Assembly: GCA_019925095.2 (NCBI GenBank)
Contig: CM034405.1
Location: forward strand, 15,587,401-15,651,400
Origin: Dendrolimus kikuchii
Lineage: Eukaryota > Arthropoda > Insecta > Lepidoptera > Lasiocampidae
DNA: 64,000 nt
Direction of reading: 5' to 3'
Of the stretch, positions 21,441-34,900 are shown one piece after another (within the stretch, counting starts at the first letter, position 1; each line of letters opens with the position of its first letter). A program made the position numbers and the translations under genes. The notes under the pieces were generated by a model, which was not told the origin of the DNA, did no database searches, and saw nothing but the letters and a program-made list of their open reading frames with translations.

Positions 21441-22124
21441 ATTGTTTTTATTTCTAAATTTATTACATTTGATTTATTACCAGTGTTTTATTGAATCAGC
21501 AGGTTGTTCGTCGTATTAGTTTTACAAAAAGAATATCTGATATATTTTTTAAGTGTAAATCGTAACTCTTAGTTAACGTCCACAGTAGCAATCTTATACT
21601 GCAATGATAATAATTATAGATAATAATATACCTACGTATTTATATTAACATGTTCAAACTAAAGCTTTCTGTACCCTTATAATATTGCTGAATATCGCAA
21701 ACAGTATAAAGGGTGATGATGGATAACTTCGCATAATTCCTTAAGCCGGCGCCAGATACAGCTTCAAACACTTTTTTGAAGACTGAAAACACATTTGAAC
21801 ACATATTGTCGTAATCTGCCAGATATGCTTTGCAAACATTTTCTCCACAGTATGCTGGTAGACGACAAACAAGATGGAAGAAGATTTTGTGGACGCGGTG
21901 TGCCTTTATGATTTAAGTGCTTGTCATTTTTATTACTTGTGCAAAATCTGCCAAAAAGAGAATAAAGCGCGAATGGATGTGCGCAACGGTCGCGTAACTG
22001 GACTCTACGCAAACATTTGAAGACATTCCAATTTTGAACGCTTCGATATGCGCTAAAAAACCGATACCGCATGGCAAATTGCAAATCTTTGTTTAAACTT
22101 TGTACACATATTCAAAGTCCCGTG
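21441..22124. other. non-coding, no assigned feature
   Basis: The minus-strand 106-codon ORF at 21764-22084 has unusual composition and no family I recognise. A plus-strand reading (KRREWMCATVA-like) hints at a transposase remnant but is too weak to call. Confidence 0.35.
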
Positions 22125-22474
22125 TATGGAGGATAGAGGTCAGAAGAACCGTCTCATATGGGTGTGAAGTTAAAAAAGTGTCCAGCTATAAACAGTAAAT
22201 AATAGTTCAAAAACCATTCCAAATGGCGCTAGCGTAGGCAAATGGTGTGGTATGAATGTAGCAGTTGTTAACGGATTGAAGTATGCTGAGTTATTTGCTT
22301 TTCTTTTTAATTTAATTTTATAAACCTAAAATTCTCTATAATACTACTCTAACAACTTTTGATGTTTTCTTTAAAATTCACCCTAATACTGAAGCGGCGC
22401 CACCCTAATTTAATGCATTTCGATGGACAATCTTCATATAAAGAGATGGTTCTCCTTACCTCTACCGTCCATAG
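22125..22474. mobile_element. 350-bp MITE
   Basis: The left end TATGGAGGATAGAGGTCAG and following AGAACCGTCTC are mirrored by GAGATGGTTCTCCTTACC and TCTACCGTCCATA on the right: about 31 bases with a handful of mismatches. The interior has no ORF. Confidence 0.7.
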
Positions 22475-22639
22475 TCCAGTGCCACACATAACCTATGTCA
22501 GCGTTTTGAGTTAACTCAAAACTGCACTTAGCACACTAAAACGGAACGTACCAAATGAGTTACATATTGCACTTTAGTGCAACGTTACCACATATTCTTT
22601 TGGGTTAAGTTATGTAATGAATTATAGGCCATTACAATT

Positions 22640-22850
22640 TATGGGTCAGAGAACGAAGACAGAATAACGCACTCCTGCAGCCGGGCGGCCTGTTATATAA
22701 AAGATGATAAAATAACCTACAGGTAGGATTTTATACTCTTTTGGATGGTCGCCCCACTCCCGGATTAGAGTATTCAGTCAAAAAACCTTGAGTTACGTTC
22801 AGGCATTTGTGCCAGGTTCCTGTTCTCTCTTCGAGGCCAACTTAAATTAA
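22640..22850 (+). repeat. diverged SINE family A copy
   Basis: CTCCTGCAGCCGGGCGGCC, AACCTTGAGTTACGTTCAGG and CCAGGTTCCTGTTCTCTC correspond to the 5' two thirds of the family. The tail is missing. Confidence 0.65.
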
Positions 22851-22999
22851 AAGTTTCCACCAAATTGTAGTTCTTTAATTGATTCCAAATAGGAAGTTCT
22901 TGTGGCAGTTCGAAAAGACAAAGTTCAATAAACAATCAAAATTTTAAACACAAACACATAATTCGAGCTTAAAACCAATCAGTATAATAATAAACAGCC

Positions 23000-23240
23000 C
23001 ATAAACATCCTGTGCTCGGGCTTACCATTTGTAGGGAGAACGGACAGTATACTCGCCAGGTTTATCCAAGGCGAATTGATGGGATTGACCGTTTGACTAA
23101 TCTCAATGTGCAGGTTACATCACGATGTTTTCCTTACACGTGGTAATTGTAACAATATGCACATTCTGTTTGAAAACTGCCTAAGTGATGCATGCGGTAC
23201 AGCCAAGATTCGAACCCGCGCCCTGTGCCCGCGCCCCACA
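23000..23240 (-). repeat. SINE family B copy, minus strand
   Basis: GGAGAACGGACAGTATACTCG, CACGATGTTTTCCTTACACG, TGTAACAATATGCACATTCTG and AAGATTCGAACCCGCGCCC (B box complement) are in the expected reversed order. Confidence 0.8.
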
Positions 23241-23434
23241 AAGTACATTTATATGATAGGATAAAATTGACTGTGACTTCACACGGGTCGGTTCAGGAAC
23301 TGTCGGCCTATCTTTGAGTAGTAATAGTTTAAAGAGTACATTGTATATTTAAAGTACAGTTCGCCACAAAGGCAGGCAAAGGAATCTTAGTCCATACAGC
23401 CAATTCTGATGTATAAATCTTCATATAGGTAGCG

Positions 23435-23640
23435 CAGTTCAAGTGTAGGATACAACTGATGCCATTCAAGGAAGTTCTTGTGAAAACTCCAAAGGCCACA
23501 TTTGACTATACAGTTCACAATTCTCATAAAACCACAATTAATAATACTCAAAAACTATCAATATCCTGCGCCCCCTTTCAGTTGCCGTCAAAAACTCAGC
23601 GTATCTTTGATACTGAATTTAAAAATTTAGTTTTTACTTT
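23435..23640. repeat. dispersed repeat family D
   Basis: It shares AACTATCAATATCCT, ACTATACAGTTCA and CTTTCAGTTSCCGYCAAAAAC with 50165-50400, and more distantly with 54360-54600. Confidence 0.6.
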
Positions 23641-23879
23641 GTTTTAATCAACATTTTACTATAAGATCTGTGGTTATAACTTTTTAATTACATCAAACAA
23701 AAATAACCAAAAATAGTTACAAAGCTTTGGCTTCAGCTGCAATAATGTTATTTTATTATTATTTATTGACTGTGACCAAATGCGTCTTATTTATAACGTT
23801 AAATTTAACGCCCCTAACGAATAGCTATAATAGTGTACATATACGTTGTCTGACAATAATTATCGTCATTCATAATAAT

Positions 23880-23965
23880 TCACAATGTCGCATCACAAAT
23901 AACGGCTTAAACCCATTGTTATATCTATGTCAAACGGTCAATAACTATAACATTATTCCAGATGA
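23880..23965. repeat. short dispersed repeat also at 236-325
   Basis: ACAATGTCGCATCACAAATA and ATAACATTATTCCAGATGA correspond to the same blocks near the window start. Confidence 0.5.
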
Positions 23966-24224
23966 AACAGTAACATAAAACTTACAATGTATAAGTGATC
24001 TTTTGATTTATGACTAGAAAAATTGTGTTCAAAAATCCAAATGCAGTAGTGTCAAAGAAATCCATACATTCTAACGTTCGTTGACTTAAATATAACGAAA
24101 TGGCCACATTAATATATCTTTGAAGTTCGTTGGTCTAATGTGTACGCGATGTAATATGTGACGGCGGCATTGAAAAATATTATTTAATAAACTAATGCCT
24201 ACATTAAAAAACTTAATTTTATCC

Positions 24225-24900
24225 TTCTAGCGCCCGCGGTCTTTAAAAAAGTACTTCAATAAAATACTGAATAAAGCTCAGCACCAAATCCAATTTTGTC
24301 AAATGAACGCCCAGGGTACTATTCTAAGTATGCCAACTTTAACCATTTCTACTAATTTAAAATTCCACCTTTTTTCGAGGTTTTTGTTTGTGTATGACCA
24401 AATAACAGTGCCATCAAAAACAAAATAAATTTGTCTTTCTTGACTTCATATCGAACAAGATCGTCGAGTGTGAAAATAAATCATAATATATTCATGAAAT
24501 CTTTACGATTTGTTTTGATATGCTTATCAAAAATAAGTGCTTATATTCTATATTTGCTGTTTACATAAAAAATTTATATGGATCTGAGACATAGTGAAAA
24601 TTATCATAATTGAAAATTTAAGACCTTTTAATAAATCTTTGGGTTAATAAGGACTGTCATGATTGCTTCAAATGTTTTAAATAAATAATAATAAAGTAAA
24701 TGTTTCTATTAATTTTAAAGGAAATTTTTGTTTATTAAGGTTATTAAATTTGTTTTTAAGTTTAAATTCATTTTATTTATTTTTGAAGGTAGTTGAAAAA
24801 ATTGATGTAAGAAGTATGTTGTTTGAAGTCTAGTGCTTTTGACCCAAAGGCCTACCAAAAGGTTACCTATTTTTGTCCTCCTTTACCTTGTCCTTATTCA
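24225..24900 (+). repeat. dispersed repeat F, copy 1
   Basis: It matches, inverted, 41765-42450: for example CGCCCAGGGTACTATTCTAAG against its complement near 42340, and CCCAAAGGCCTACCAAAAGG against CCTTTTGGTAGGCCTTTGGG near 41812. No ORF. Confidence 0.8.
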
Positions 24901-25619
24901 ACTCAGACAAAATAAAAATCATATTTGTGAGGTTACTTACTGTAAGGCACAATTTATAAAGTTCTTAGTCTTGGGTTTTCGCCATTGAAATCTTTTTTAA
25001 GGACTTTGGGCGTTTCATTCCAAAAATCGTTGCAAAACCTGGGCATTAGGAGGTTATGTATTCCATCAATGAGATTATGTACAGTCAGCGTCTTATAGAA
25101 AGAAGCAGCCAAGATGATCAAATAGATAAGAACATCGAAAGTGATCATTAGTATCGGTACAACCATTGTCGTCTAATAGATTGAATCACCCGTCTTGACC
25201 AAATACATCAGTACACCGACAACGCCAAATACATGAGTACATTCAAGTCGCCAAAACAAAGAGACACACTAGAAAAATGAACTCTATTCTAAATGTGATT
25301 AGTGTCAAATCGAGATGATTTCATACTAAATCAAAATTCCAATAGTATTATTACTGTTATAAAAATCTTTTTCATTTTTATAACGTAACTAGTATTGGCC
25401 TTCGACTTCATTTTCATTACTTAGATAGCAAAGATTAAAGTTATTTTATCAATATGTAAAATTGAATAAATATTTAATATGACAATACATGAATCCTGGA
25501 TATATTCATAAACTCCCGATATTTGTAATTTACTAAAGACTTATTCAACTACAGATGTTTCTTCACTAAGGATTTCTAATAATTACAGACAGTGTCTTGT
25601 GATTTGCGAACATTGCGTC

Positions 25620-27060
25620 AAAGTTGATCTAGTGGTTTGGAAGTGGAAGGAAATCCCGGGAAATCTCAAGAGTCCCAATATGGTCATGTATAAAAATGTC
25701 ATAAAGTATTAAACTATGCTGTAATAAGAGTAACACGAATAGTTTTCATGCTATATCTAGGCGCATTATTCCCAAGAAAATTTTGGAACTTTCCGTCACT
25801 AAAGTATAGGAGTAAAAACATGAAAAAGTGAATCCGGTTTCCTGAAAAATTACACTAGAATTCCCATGATATTAGCTTTTTCAGCATTTAAGTAAAAAAT
25901 GTCTGTATAATAGTGAAAACCTCATAGAAATTAACATATTTATGAAAAAGAAAACATTAATTGTTTCAATTTTCCATCAATCAAACAATTGGATCCCAAT
26001 TGGTTTTTTTAATAGCTTCAATGTACAGACAAAGCTATTTTACAATATTAACTTAATTTTAACATTTCATTTGACATAATACACTATGTATATGTGAGTA
26101 TATTTTCTATGTATATGTGAGTTTGTTGAAATATCTACTAAAGAGTTTCAATACATAAGAAATTTAGAATTCGAGATAAACCTTTTTTTATCAGCAATGA
26201 ATAATTGATGTTTCTTGGATACTATTTTAATGTCTAATACGTATATGAATTCTCATGATCTATACTGAGATCATACTATACATATATATAATATACCCCA
26301 GTCATTGAAAAAAGCTTAATCTAACGTTCTGGTGAAATCGTATCGGAATCAGCCAACTTTTATGCAGTATAACGACTTTAAACCACTCCAAGGAAGTTTT
26401 CGCGGGGTTCCCGGAATATAAACTAACAAAGCATTCGGAAAAGAACGTAAACCATCGTTTTAGTATCAATTGAATCTGAATCAACTAATTGTTATGCAAA
26501 TAAATAATTTATACTTTTTCTATTTTTACTTATTTGAAAAAGAAAGTGCATTGTGTTTTAGTATAAGCTAATTTATATGCATACTAACCACTAGAAACCA
26601 CCCTCGGGAAAATTTCCGTGAGATGCCCAGGACACAAAGTATTGCTGTATTTAAAAAATAATGTATCGTGTCTAAAATCGTGTAAGAATAAATAAACTAA
26701 TTTGTAAGCGTCCTAACAACTTTAACCAGCTCCTGAGAAAATTCGCGGGATCCCCAGGATAAAAAGTATCACAGATTTAATTTCAGAAAATTTGCTATCA
26801 ATAAGTAAAAACATCGCATCGAAATAAGAAAGCTTTTTTTTATTCTGGCCTCTTTAAACCGTTCCCGGAAAATTTCCCGTGCGATTCCGGAATAAAAGGT
26901 AGCGCAGAATTTAAGTGTGAGAATTTGCTCACGAGCAGCGAAAATCGAATCGCAATCGGCCTAGTAGTTTTTACGTAAATCCCGAACAAACAGAAAAACC
27001 GACTAACAGACAAGAAATCTAAAAAAAATCATCGTGTCTCCATCGTTTATATAGTCTATT
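25620..27060. repeat. array of degenerate 130-170-base units
   Basis: Units recur around CCCGGGAAAT, CTCGGGAAAATTTCCGTG, CCTGAGAAAATTCGCGGGA and CCCGGAAAATTTCCCGTG, each followed by a GGATAAAAAGT-like block and a GAATTTGC(T)ATC block. The same units occur at 35340-35780 in the ZNF106-like gene. Confidence 0.6.
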
Positions 27061-27590
27061 CCAATTGTGTTTTTTTTTAATAACTTCAATGTAGAGAGAT
27101 GACATATTTAGCATATTATAATATTATAGACTATCGTCTGCCCGCGAAACTTCCTTCGCGTTTCCATGATGATGATACATTTGATAGTCAAGTATGTTTG
27201 AACAGTTCTTTATGGTGGTTAAAGAAGCGTTCAAACTTACTCTAACTCTCTATGAATAAGACAGTTAGTATTTAGTAAAAACGAAAACTCAAAGCTGAAA
27301 AGCAGTGTCATCAAGTATTAAAGAATGTAAACAAAAGTATGAAAAACCTGATTTAATTAAGAGAACTGAAATATCTGGTTAGAAACAGGAACTTGAGACT
27401 ACTTATAAAATTTGTAGGTTAATAATATATCTTTAGTTAGCTGGGCTCGGCTAATATCTCTGTTCCATCTGAAATAATATTATAGTCAGGTACTGTGGCC
27501 AAATGCAACTTAGTTATAAAGTTAAAATGAACGCCGTTATTAATTGGCTATATTAGAGTATATATGTCATGGTTAAATTGTACAGACCGT

Positions 27591-27687
27591 TAGATTATAA
27601 TCTATCTCGAGAGCTATTGAAATATTGTGAACCGGAACAAACTGCTTACAATTTAACGCATTATTTCCCGATAGATTATAATCTATC
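27591..27687. repeat. two copies of a perfect palindrome
   Basis: TAGATTATAATCTA at 27591-27604 and GATAGATTATAATCTATC at 27670-27687. Confidence 0.8.
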
Positions 27688-28350
27688 GACGTGAAATCGT
27701 TCTGTGTCCATAGAGTTAGTAATAAAACATAGGTGGGTCAGTCAAAAATACTAAAGATTCGATCTCTGCCCTTATGGGTTAGAAGTTTTAACAATGTTTG
27801 TAAGTAGTCAATAGTGATACTTCCAATCCCAGTGTTTACCCTCGATTAAACGTAATAAATGCACATATCATCCTCTTCGTCAATCACACTGCTGTGATCA
27901 GGAGTTTTTTTTAAGTTTCAAACGTCTTCAGAATTGATTTCATTAATTTCACATTAGGAAAGAAAGGTGCTTTTCATTCAATGCAAATTTAGCAATAAGT
28001 AATTCAATTTGAAATACATCATTCGAAATACAATTTTGGTTTAGTATGAAATCATCTCGATTTGACACTAATCACATTTAGAATAGAGTTCATTTTTCTA
28101 GTGTGTCTCTTTGTTTTGGCGACTTGAATGTACTCATGTATTTGGCGTTGTCGGTGTACTGATGTATTTGGTCAAGACGGGTGATTCGATCTATTAGACG
28201 ACAATGGTTGTACCGATACTAATGATCACTTTCGATGTTCTTATCTATTTGATCATCTTGGCTGCTTCTTTCTATAAGACGCTGACTGTACATAGAATAT
28301 TGAGCCTTTAGTAACTACTATACTTATTCCAAAGTAAATAATGAAACTAA

Positions 28351-28400
28351 ATTTTAGACATTAATTCTTCATATATATATAAAGAATTAATGTCTAAAAT
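28351..28400. repeat. perfect 19-base hairpin
   Basis: ATTTTAGACATTAATTCTT (28351-28369), a 12-base AT loop, then the exact reverse complement (28382-28400). It lies about 540 bases upstream of the ZNF106-like start codon. Confidence 0.9.
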
Positions 28401-28699
28401 ATTTATAATAAATATTAATATCAAATACATAGATAAATACGTAAATACAATGTACTCATTGATAATAATAACTGATTAAATGACAATAGATTTTGACATC
28501 TAGTTTATACACAGTAAACTATGAAATCAATTCAAGCAGGATATATAACATAAATATGCGAAAATATTTAATATTTTATTTTACCCTTTTAACCAAATAA
28601 AAAAGGTGAGAAACACTTTTCTTCAAAATAATTTTTCAAAAAGCAAAATTAGAAAAAGTAATTGATAATTATTGGTATAAAATGAACGCAGTTATATAG

Positions 28700-28936
28700 C
28701 GGCCATATTTGTTTTCGCTCTTTGAGTTGAAAATTGAAGTGTCAATTGTTTGCTTTGAAGTTTAAATGTCAAATGGATTCTTGGTGTATTTTTATTCAGC
28801 GCGACATTGATCAAACGCTTAAATTACTAGAAAGCCTCTATTTAAAAGGGAATTACATCTTTGTTTAGTGTCGGAATACGCTAATACAACTTCTGATCCT
28901 TCGTTTAGTTACTAAATATGCAGTAATTGTGACAAA
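28700..28936 (+). promoter_or_regulatory. presumed promoter/5' UTR of the ZNF106-like gene
   Basis: It is a repeat-poor stretch directly before the first coding exon. No TATA box or initiator can be fixed with confidence; placement is inferred from the start codon at 28937. Confidence 0.35.
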
Positions 28937-31900
28937 ATGAGACGAGGTCGTTCTGGCATCGGGGGATGGAGAAATGATAATCCTAGACATTTTAGACCTA
29001 GAAGCGGTGGACCACAATATTTAAGGCATCCGAGGAACTATGGATTACTAGACGGTCCCCGGTGAGTAAAAGTCCAATTAAAATTCACTTCTCTCGATGT
29101 TTGTATTGCATCATTAACTAACGCGCCAATACGAATTTCATACTATATAATAATTATAAGTACTTGCAAATTATAATAACAAAGCAATTTTATGACTGAT
29201 TACGATTGTATCATAGTCGTCTTTAAAATATATTTTATTTTAAATTTCAGTTTCCCGCCTATAGGGGCTTTATCGAATAGACCGCCACATTTCGTTTCAC
29301 ACCCATCAAGGGCGTCAAAAATTAATGAACCCAGTGCGCCTGAAATTCACGAAAGAAATAAATACAATAGTATTCCAAATACGCAACATAGACAACCAGA
29401 CAGGGGACAGTTTAGTGACAGGCATACAGCGCCATACTTTCATAAACATCGACAAAATAATGACCGTCATTATAATTCCCACAAGAAAAACACCTTTCGA
29501 GAATCTGATGAAACTTTTCAAGGCAGTGTAAACGATCTAGGGGATGTTGATCATAGGCTTCCTCCAAATATTGCTGACAATAGAGACAATTATGGCAAAA
29601 GACATTCAACATGGGTTAATCCAGTTTTAGAAAATAAAAGACAATATTATGATAGAACTCCACACAGGTACTCTCAAAATCATGAAGACAATGAAACTCA
29701 AAAATTGTCTTTTGCGGATTACACTGGCCATCGTCCTCCATCATCAGATCATTATAGGGGCAGCAGTAACCCTACAAATAACAACACAGCTTTTACTCGG
29801 TCTGTAGATGACACAGTTGATATTATAAGAAAAAGGTTAAGAGATAGAAGTGATGGTCATCTTTCATGTTCTCAAGAATCAACATCTCAGGATAAAAATG
29901 ATGAGAAATTACCAGAATCAAGCAAACCCTATTCAGAAAACCAACAAGATCAACTATCAAAAAGGAGGATTCAAAGACCTGCTCAAGTAATCTCCAATTG
30001 TGATAAAATCAAAAGCAACATTGTTCATCAACTTTTCAAAATGGATAAAAATAAAATTCATAAACTTATGGATAATCCTAGTTCTTCAACTAAGTTTGAA
30101 TATGCTATTAGTAGTTTGATAACAGAGTCACAGAACAGTCTGAACAAGCAACTCAGATCTGTTGCTGAGAAGTCTCTTAATAATTCTTGTACCAATTATA
30201 TTAGTGATGACAATAACACCATATATGAAGATACTTTCATGAAACAAATGCAGTGTTTACTGGACCCACAGGACACTGTTTTCTTGGAAGATATAAAACC
30301 TATAGTAATGGCTGAGCTAAACAAAGTCTTGCAAGTAGATGAATATGATCAAGATTGTGATATATATGAAGAAAATCAAACTTCTTATGAATCTAATGAA
30401 CAATCAGATTACACTTACTGCAGTGAAACATCTAATTATGAGGACCAGCCTTACAACTATGAAAATAAATTATATGAGCAAGAGCTAGCAAGTGAACTTT
30501 ATTTTAATAAATCAGGAGATGAAAAAGTGGTTGATAATAGGTATACTGTCAAACAAGAGTCAGTCATAGAAAGTCAACAGCTATATGAAAGGAGATCAAC
30601 TAAACCACCAGATTATAGTGAAAATGTTAATGTAGATAGAAGATATAGTACAGACAGTCAGAGGCAAATACGAAAGAGTATAGATACAATAAATGAGGAT
30701 AGAATTAATACACATAATCCTGTGCCGCTTTTTGATACAAATACTGAACAGTTTTCAGAAGATGAAGATCCCTTTGCAGAACTGGATAAGCAGTACCATG
30801 TGGCAGTTGATCATAATTTCATAAACAATGATGATTTTGGCAGTCCAGCCCAATCTGTTACGAGTAGTATTAACAAATCTCCAAACATCCAAGGAGAAAC
30901 AACAAATAAAATACCAATATCAAGCATGAATCCTTTAGAAATTAAGAAAGAAATTGATTCACAGTTAGAAAGGCTTGCAAAATCTCCTATTAAATTACAG
31001 TCATTAGATATTTCAAAAGAAAATGTTTCCAGCACAATTAAAAATGAAACTGGTACTACTCAACACTACAGTACTGTGGAAACTAAAAAAGTGAGTTCAA
31101 CTAAACCTAATGAATTAAATGACACTGAAAAGATAGAACACAGTAGTAGTGTTGTGAAAGCATTTACACCTTCTATTGCACGTAAAAGATCTATAAGCCA
31201 GATGCCATCTCATCGTAAAGAGAAAAGGAAAAAAAGTGAATCAAATTCTACAGAATTTGATCAGCAAAGTTTTAATAAAAATACAAGTTTACCAAAATCT
31301 CTCGATGCAGCTAAACTTATGTGCAATATAAGTTCTACTAAAGAAACCAAGGATAATTCAAGTGATAAAACAACCATTGATAAATATGTCAAAAGAAAAA
31401 CAGAACCAAGGAAATCAAAAGATGTTACAAACAAAAAAAATAATAATAATAATGTAACAAGTCATTCCATTTTGAGTCCAAAAGATAGCAGTAGTTGTCC
31501 AGTTTCCACTGAAACACAAAGTAAATCAGATGCCAAAAATAAACTTAAAACAATTGACATGTTTATGGATCAACCTAAGAAGTCTACTCCTTTACACCAA
31601 GCCCATCGCAATACTGCTGCTGCATCTACAGGATCACTTAATAAAACTGGAGAGGAAAATAAAATAAAACTAGGAATCATGAAACCCAATTCAAAAGTTT
31701 CAGTCAACCATGTTTCAACACAAGTAATGAGGAAAGTGTTAACAAAGGAAGCTCAAACAACAATAAGCAGATGTAGTAAAAGTCGGTTTTGTCAGACTGA
31801 AAGGAAAAAATTTACTACAAGAGCAGTGCAGACAGATCAACTATCATTTGGAAAAACAACCTCAAGAGCCAGTGACTGTTTAGAACGAATGAAGGAAATA

Positions 31901-34900
31901 GATTTAGAAATACAAGTTTTGTTGCAAGAGAAATTTAAACTTTACAACTCAATAGAGTCTAAAGACAGTTGTCAAAATACTGTGCAGACTTTGGGAATGA
32001 CAGTTCTCAGTGTAACACCACTTGATGATGAAAAGGATGAAGAAGATATAGAGAACAATACACTTTCTGAGGATGCAATTGTTGACAGTTTTACAAGTAT
32101 TCCAGTAGAAGAGTTAGAGCAAATTGCATTGGAAACAGTTCAAAATGAAAACACTGATTTTCATGACAGTAATACATCAAAAAGGAGCAGAAAACCATCG
32201 GTTAGAGATCTAGAGAGAAGTTCTTCTAGTCCCACTGTTACTAAGTCTGGCCGAAAAGTTAAACCTCCAAACATATCTCTACTTGAACAGATTATAACCA
32301 GTGATAAGCCCTTAGAAGATATCATAGTGCTAGATGAACTAGAAAGCTCACCCGTGAAACCGGTTAAGAAAAAATCTCAAAAGCGACCAGTGTCAAAGAA
32401 GAAGTCAGTAAAAAAGCCTAAGTCTGCTAAGTCTTTAGTAGATTATTCATCATTCAAATTGCAAGAATGTTCAGTATTGTTAGAGAGACAAGATGTAAGT
32501 CAATACTTGATTGATAAGTCAGACTTGATTCAACTGAGTGATTTGGGAATAGAGAGACATTCCCCATTGTCTTTAAATTCAATGCCAGAAATAATACAGT
32601 CTGACTTCCCAGAAAAAATTTCATATGTGGAGAGTAAACCTCAAGCTGAGGAAAAAGCCCTAGATAATGTGAGACAAGAAGTCATTCCCGTGAATGATAT
32701 TCAACTAGACATGTTAGATGTATCAGAAGACATTGTCATTGGGGATGTTTGTGAAGTTAAATGTGATGATTCAAGTGATCAAATCAACCATGAATTTATC
32801 ATAAATGAAGAGATAATATTAGACAACAGTCAGTCATCCTGTGAGGAGATTACTTCGGATGCCAGTCAAGAAGACATTATATGTAAAATGTTTGATTATT
32901 CTACTGATGAGAATTTGTCAAAGGATTCCATTACAGTTAGTGGAAATGCTGATTCCATATTGGCAATAGAGGTATGTGTCTTACATTTTTCCTATTAATT
33001 AAAATAGAATATACTTTATTCTACAATTAAAATTAACAAAACAATATGCAAAAACAGTTGACAATTAAGTACAAATGGCAGTCTTATCTCTGACAGCGAT
33101 TTCTTCCAGACAATCTTGAGATGCAGAGAGAAATATGACACAGAAGCTAGATCAGGGCCTAGTTGCATAACATTCCAAAAATATTTTAATAGAAGTTAAA
33201 TATTTTTAGAATATTGTGTAACTTTTATGCAACAAGTTGTGGTAGCTCAATGACTAGTACATGTGTCTCTTATTCAAAGAATGCGGGTTCAAATCTTAGG
33301 TAGTTCTCTGACCTAATATTCATACTGTTACAATTACCACATGATTTCCAACTGTAAAGGAAAACATTATGATGAAACCTGCACATCGAGATAACTGAGG
33401 TACTAAAACTGTCAAGCCACCTTGGAAAGGTGTGGCGGGTATATTGTCTGTTCCCCTATAGTGGGAGGCCCATGCCCAGAAGTGGTATGTTTACAGGCTG
33501 TTGTTATTATTGTGCAACCAAACCCTAATAATTTTATTTAAAAAAAAGGTATTTAATTTGAACATTAGTTATTCCAATATTTTTTTATTACACATCCAAC
33601 AACTTAACCATAAGTTTAAATCATTGTCAAACTAAAATAAATGTATCTGGAGTAAACTATTGTTAGCACCCTATTATATTATTCAAAACATTAAGAAATC
33701 TTCATATTGTTTCCAGAGTATAGAAAACAACTTCTTGGCGGCATGTCTTGATGGAAATGTATACCATTTCAATGGTGACGGGCAACTCCTCAGCACTCTA
33801 CGAGGTTCAAACTTGGCAGTTACTTGCCTCACTGTCGTAAAGGAGAAATTTGGGACAACAGTATATACTGGATCTTTGGACTCTAGAATAAGATACTATG
33901 ATTTAGAGGTATGTTGTTATATATTTTTTTTGAGTGGGGTATAGTTATAGGGCACAGTTATTTATTATGAACAGATCCGAACTTTTTTAACATAGGTTAT
34001 TTTTTTTTATAACCACCTAAAGATGGATAGATAGATAACATTTTATTGCTCACCAAATATACAATTTTAAAAATACACAATTACTATATTGTCATGGTAG
34101 AAACAATAGGAGGCTTTATCGCTTAAAGCAATCTCTTCCAGGCAACCTACAAGGAATCGTTTAACCTAACCTGGCGATGTAGGTGGTGCAGATTATTAGG
34201 TATATCATAAATAAACATAATTAAAATATATATTTTATAAATTAAATACACATACTTAAATTACTTTATAAATTAAATATATATATACACATATATATTA
34301 AATAGTCTATAGTATAAGAATTAGGCATAATTATTTCGGAAAAGTAGTGTTTTCTGAGTGCTTTCTGAAATGTAGGGGATGTTTTGGCCTCTCTACAGTA
34401 AGAGGCAGCGCATTCCAAAGTTTGACAGCCTGCACTGTAAAAGAGTTATCATAAAAGGATGAAGTGTGTGCAGGTGTAGTGAGTTTACGATATGTATGAG
34501 TGAGCAAATTGTGGGAAGTAGAAAGGCGAAGGAATTCAAAATGTTCCATCATATGTTGTAAAGTAGTGTGCGAATGTGAATATTCCGGCGAAAGCGAATA
34601 GGGAGTCACTTGAGTTTTTCACGAAAAGTTCTACAGTTACTTTTATATCTCAAATAATAAATAAATGTGCCCTATAACTACTACCGCACCCATTTTTACT
34701 TAAAGCTGTCCTAATTGATATTAAAATTGAGTCAACATAAAGAGTAAATGGCAACTTTTATTTTTATTCTAAAATAATATCAAACCATAAACATTCCACT
34801 GCTGAGAGCCTAAAGCGATTATTTTCGCAGAATGATATGACAAACATGACAAGTATATAATGAAAGTGGAACTTTATGCTGTCCTTCAACTACCAGTATA

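Larger units (their letters stand above)
25082..28288. mobile_element. 3.2-kb element with 257-bp terminal inverted repeats
   Basis: Bases 25082-25338 and 28032-28288 are inverted copies with only two differences seen (near 25184 and 25331). The outer ends read CAGTCAGCGTCTTATAGAAA and both are flanked by TA (25080-25081 and 28289-28290). A CAGT start with a TA duplication is the pattern of Tc1/mariner-type elements. No transposase ORF is present, so it is non-autonomous. The interior is AT-rich and includes the degenerate array at 25620-27060. Confidence 0.8.

Noticed and set aside
21764..22084. 106-codon minus-strand ORF
   Set aside because: No family resemblance, Cys/Arg-rich composition typical of antisense noise, and no splice or promoter context.
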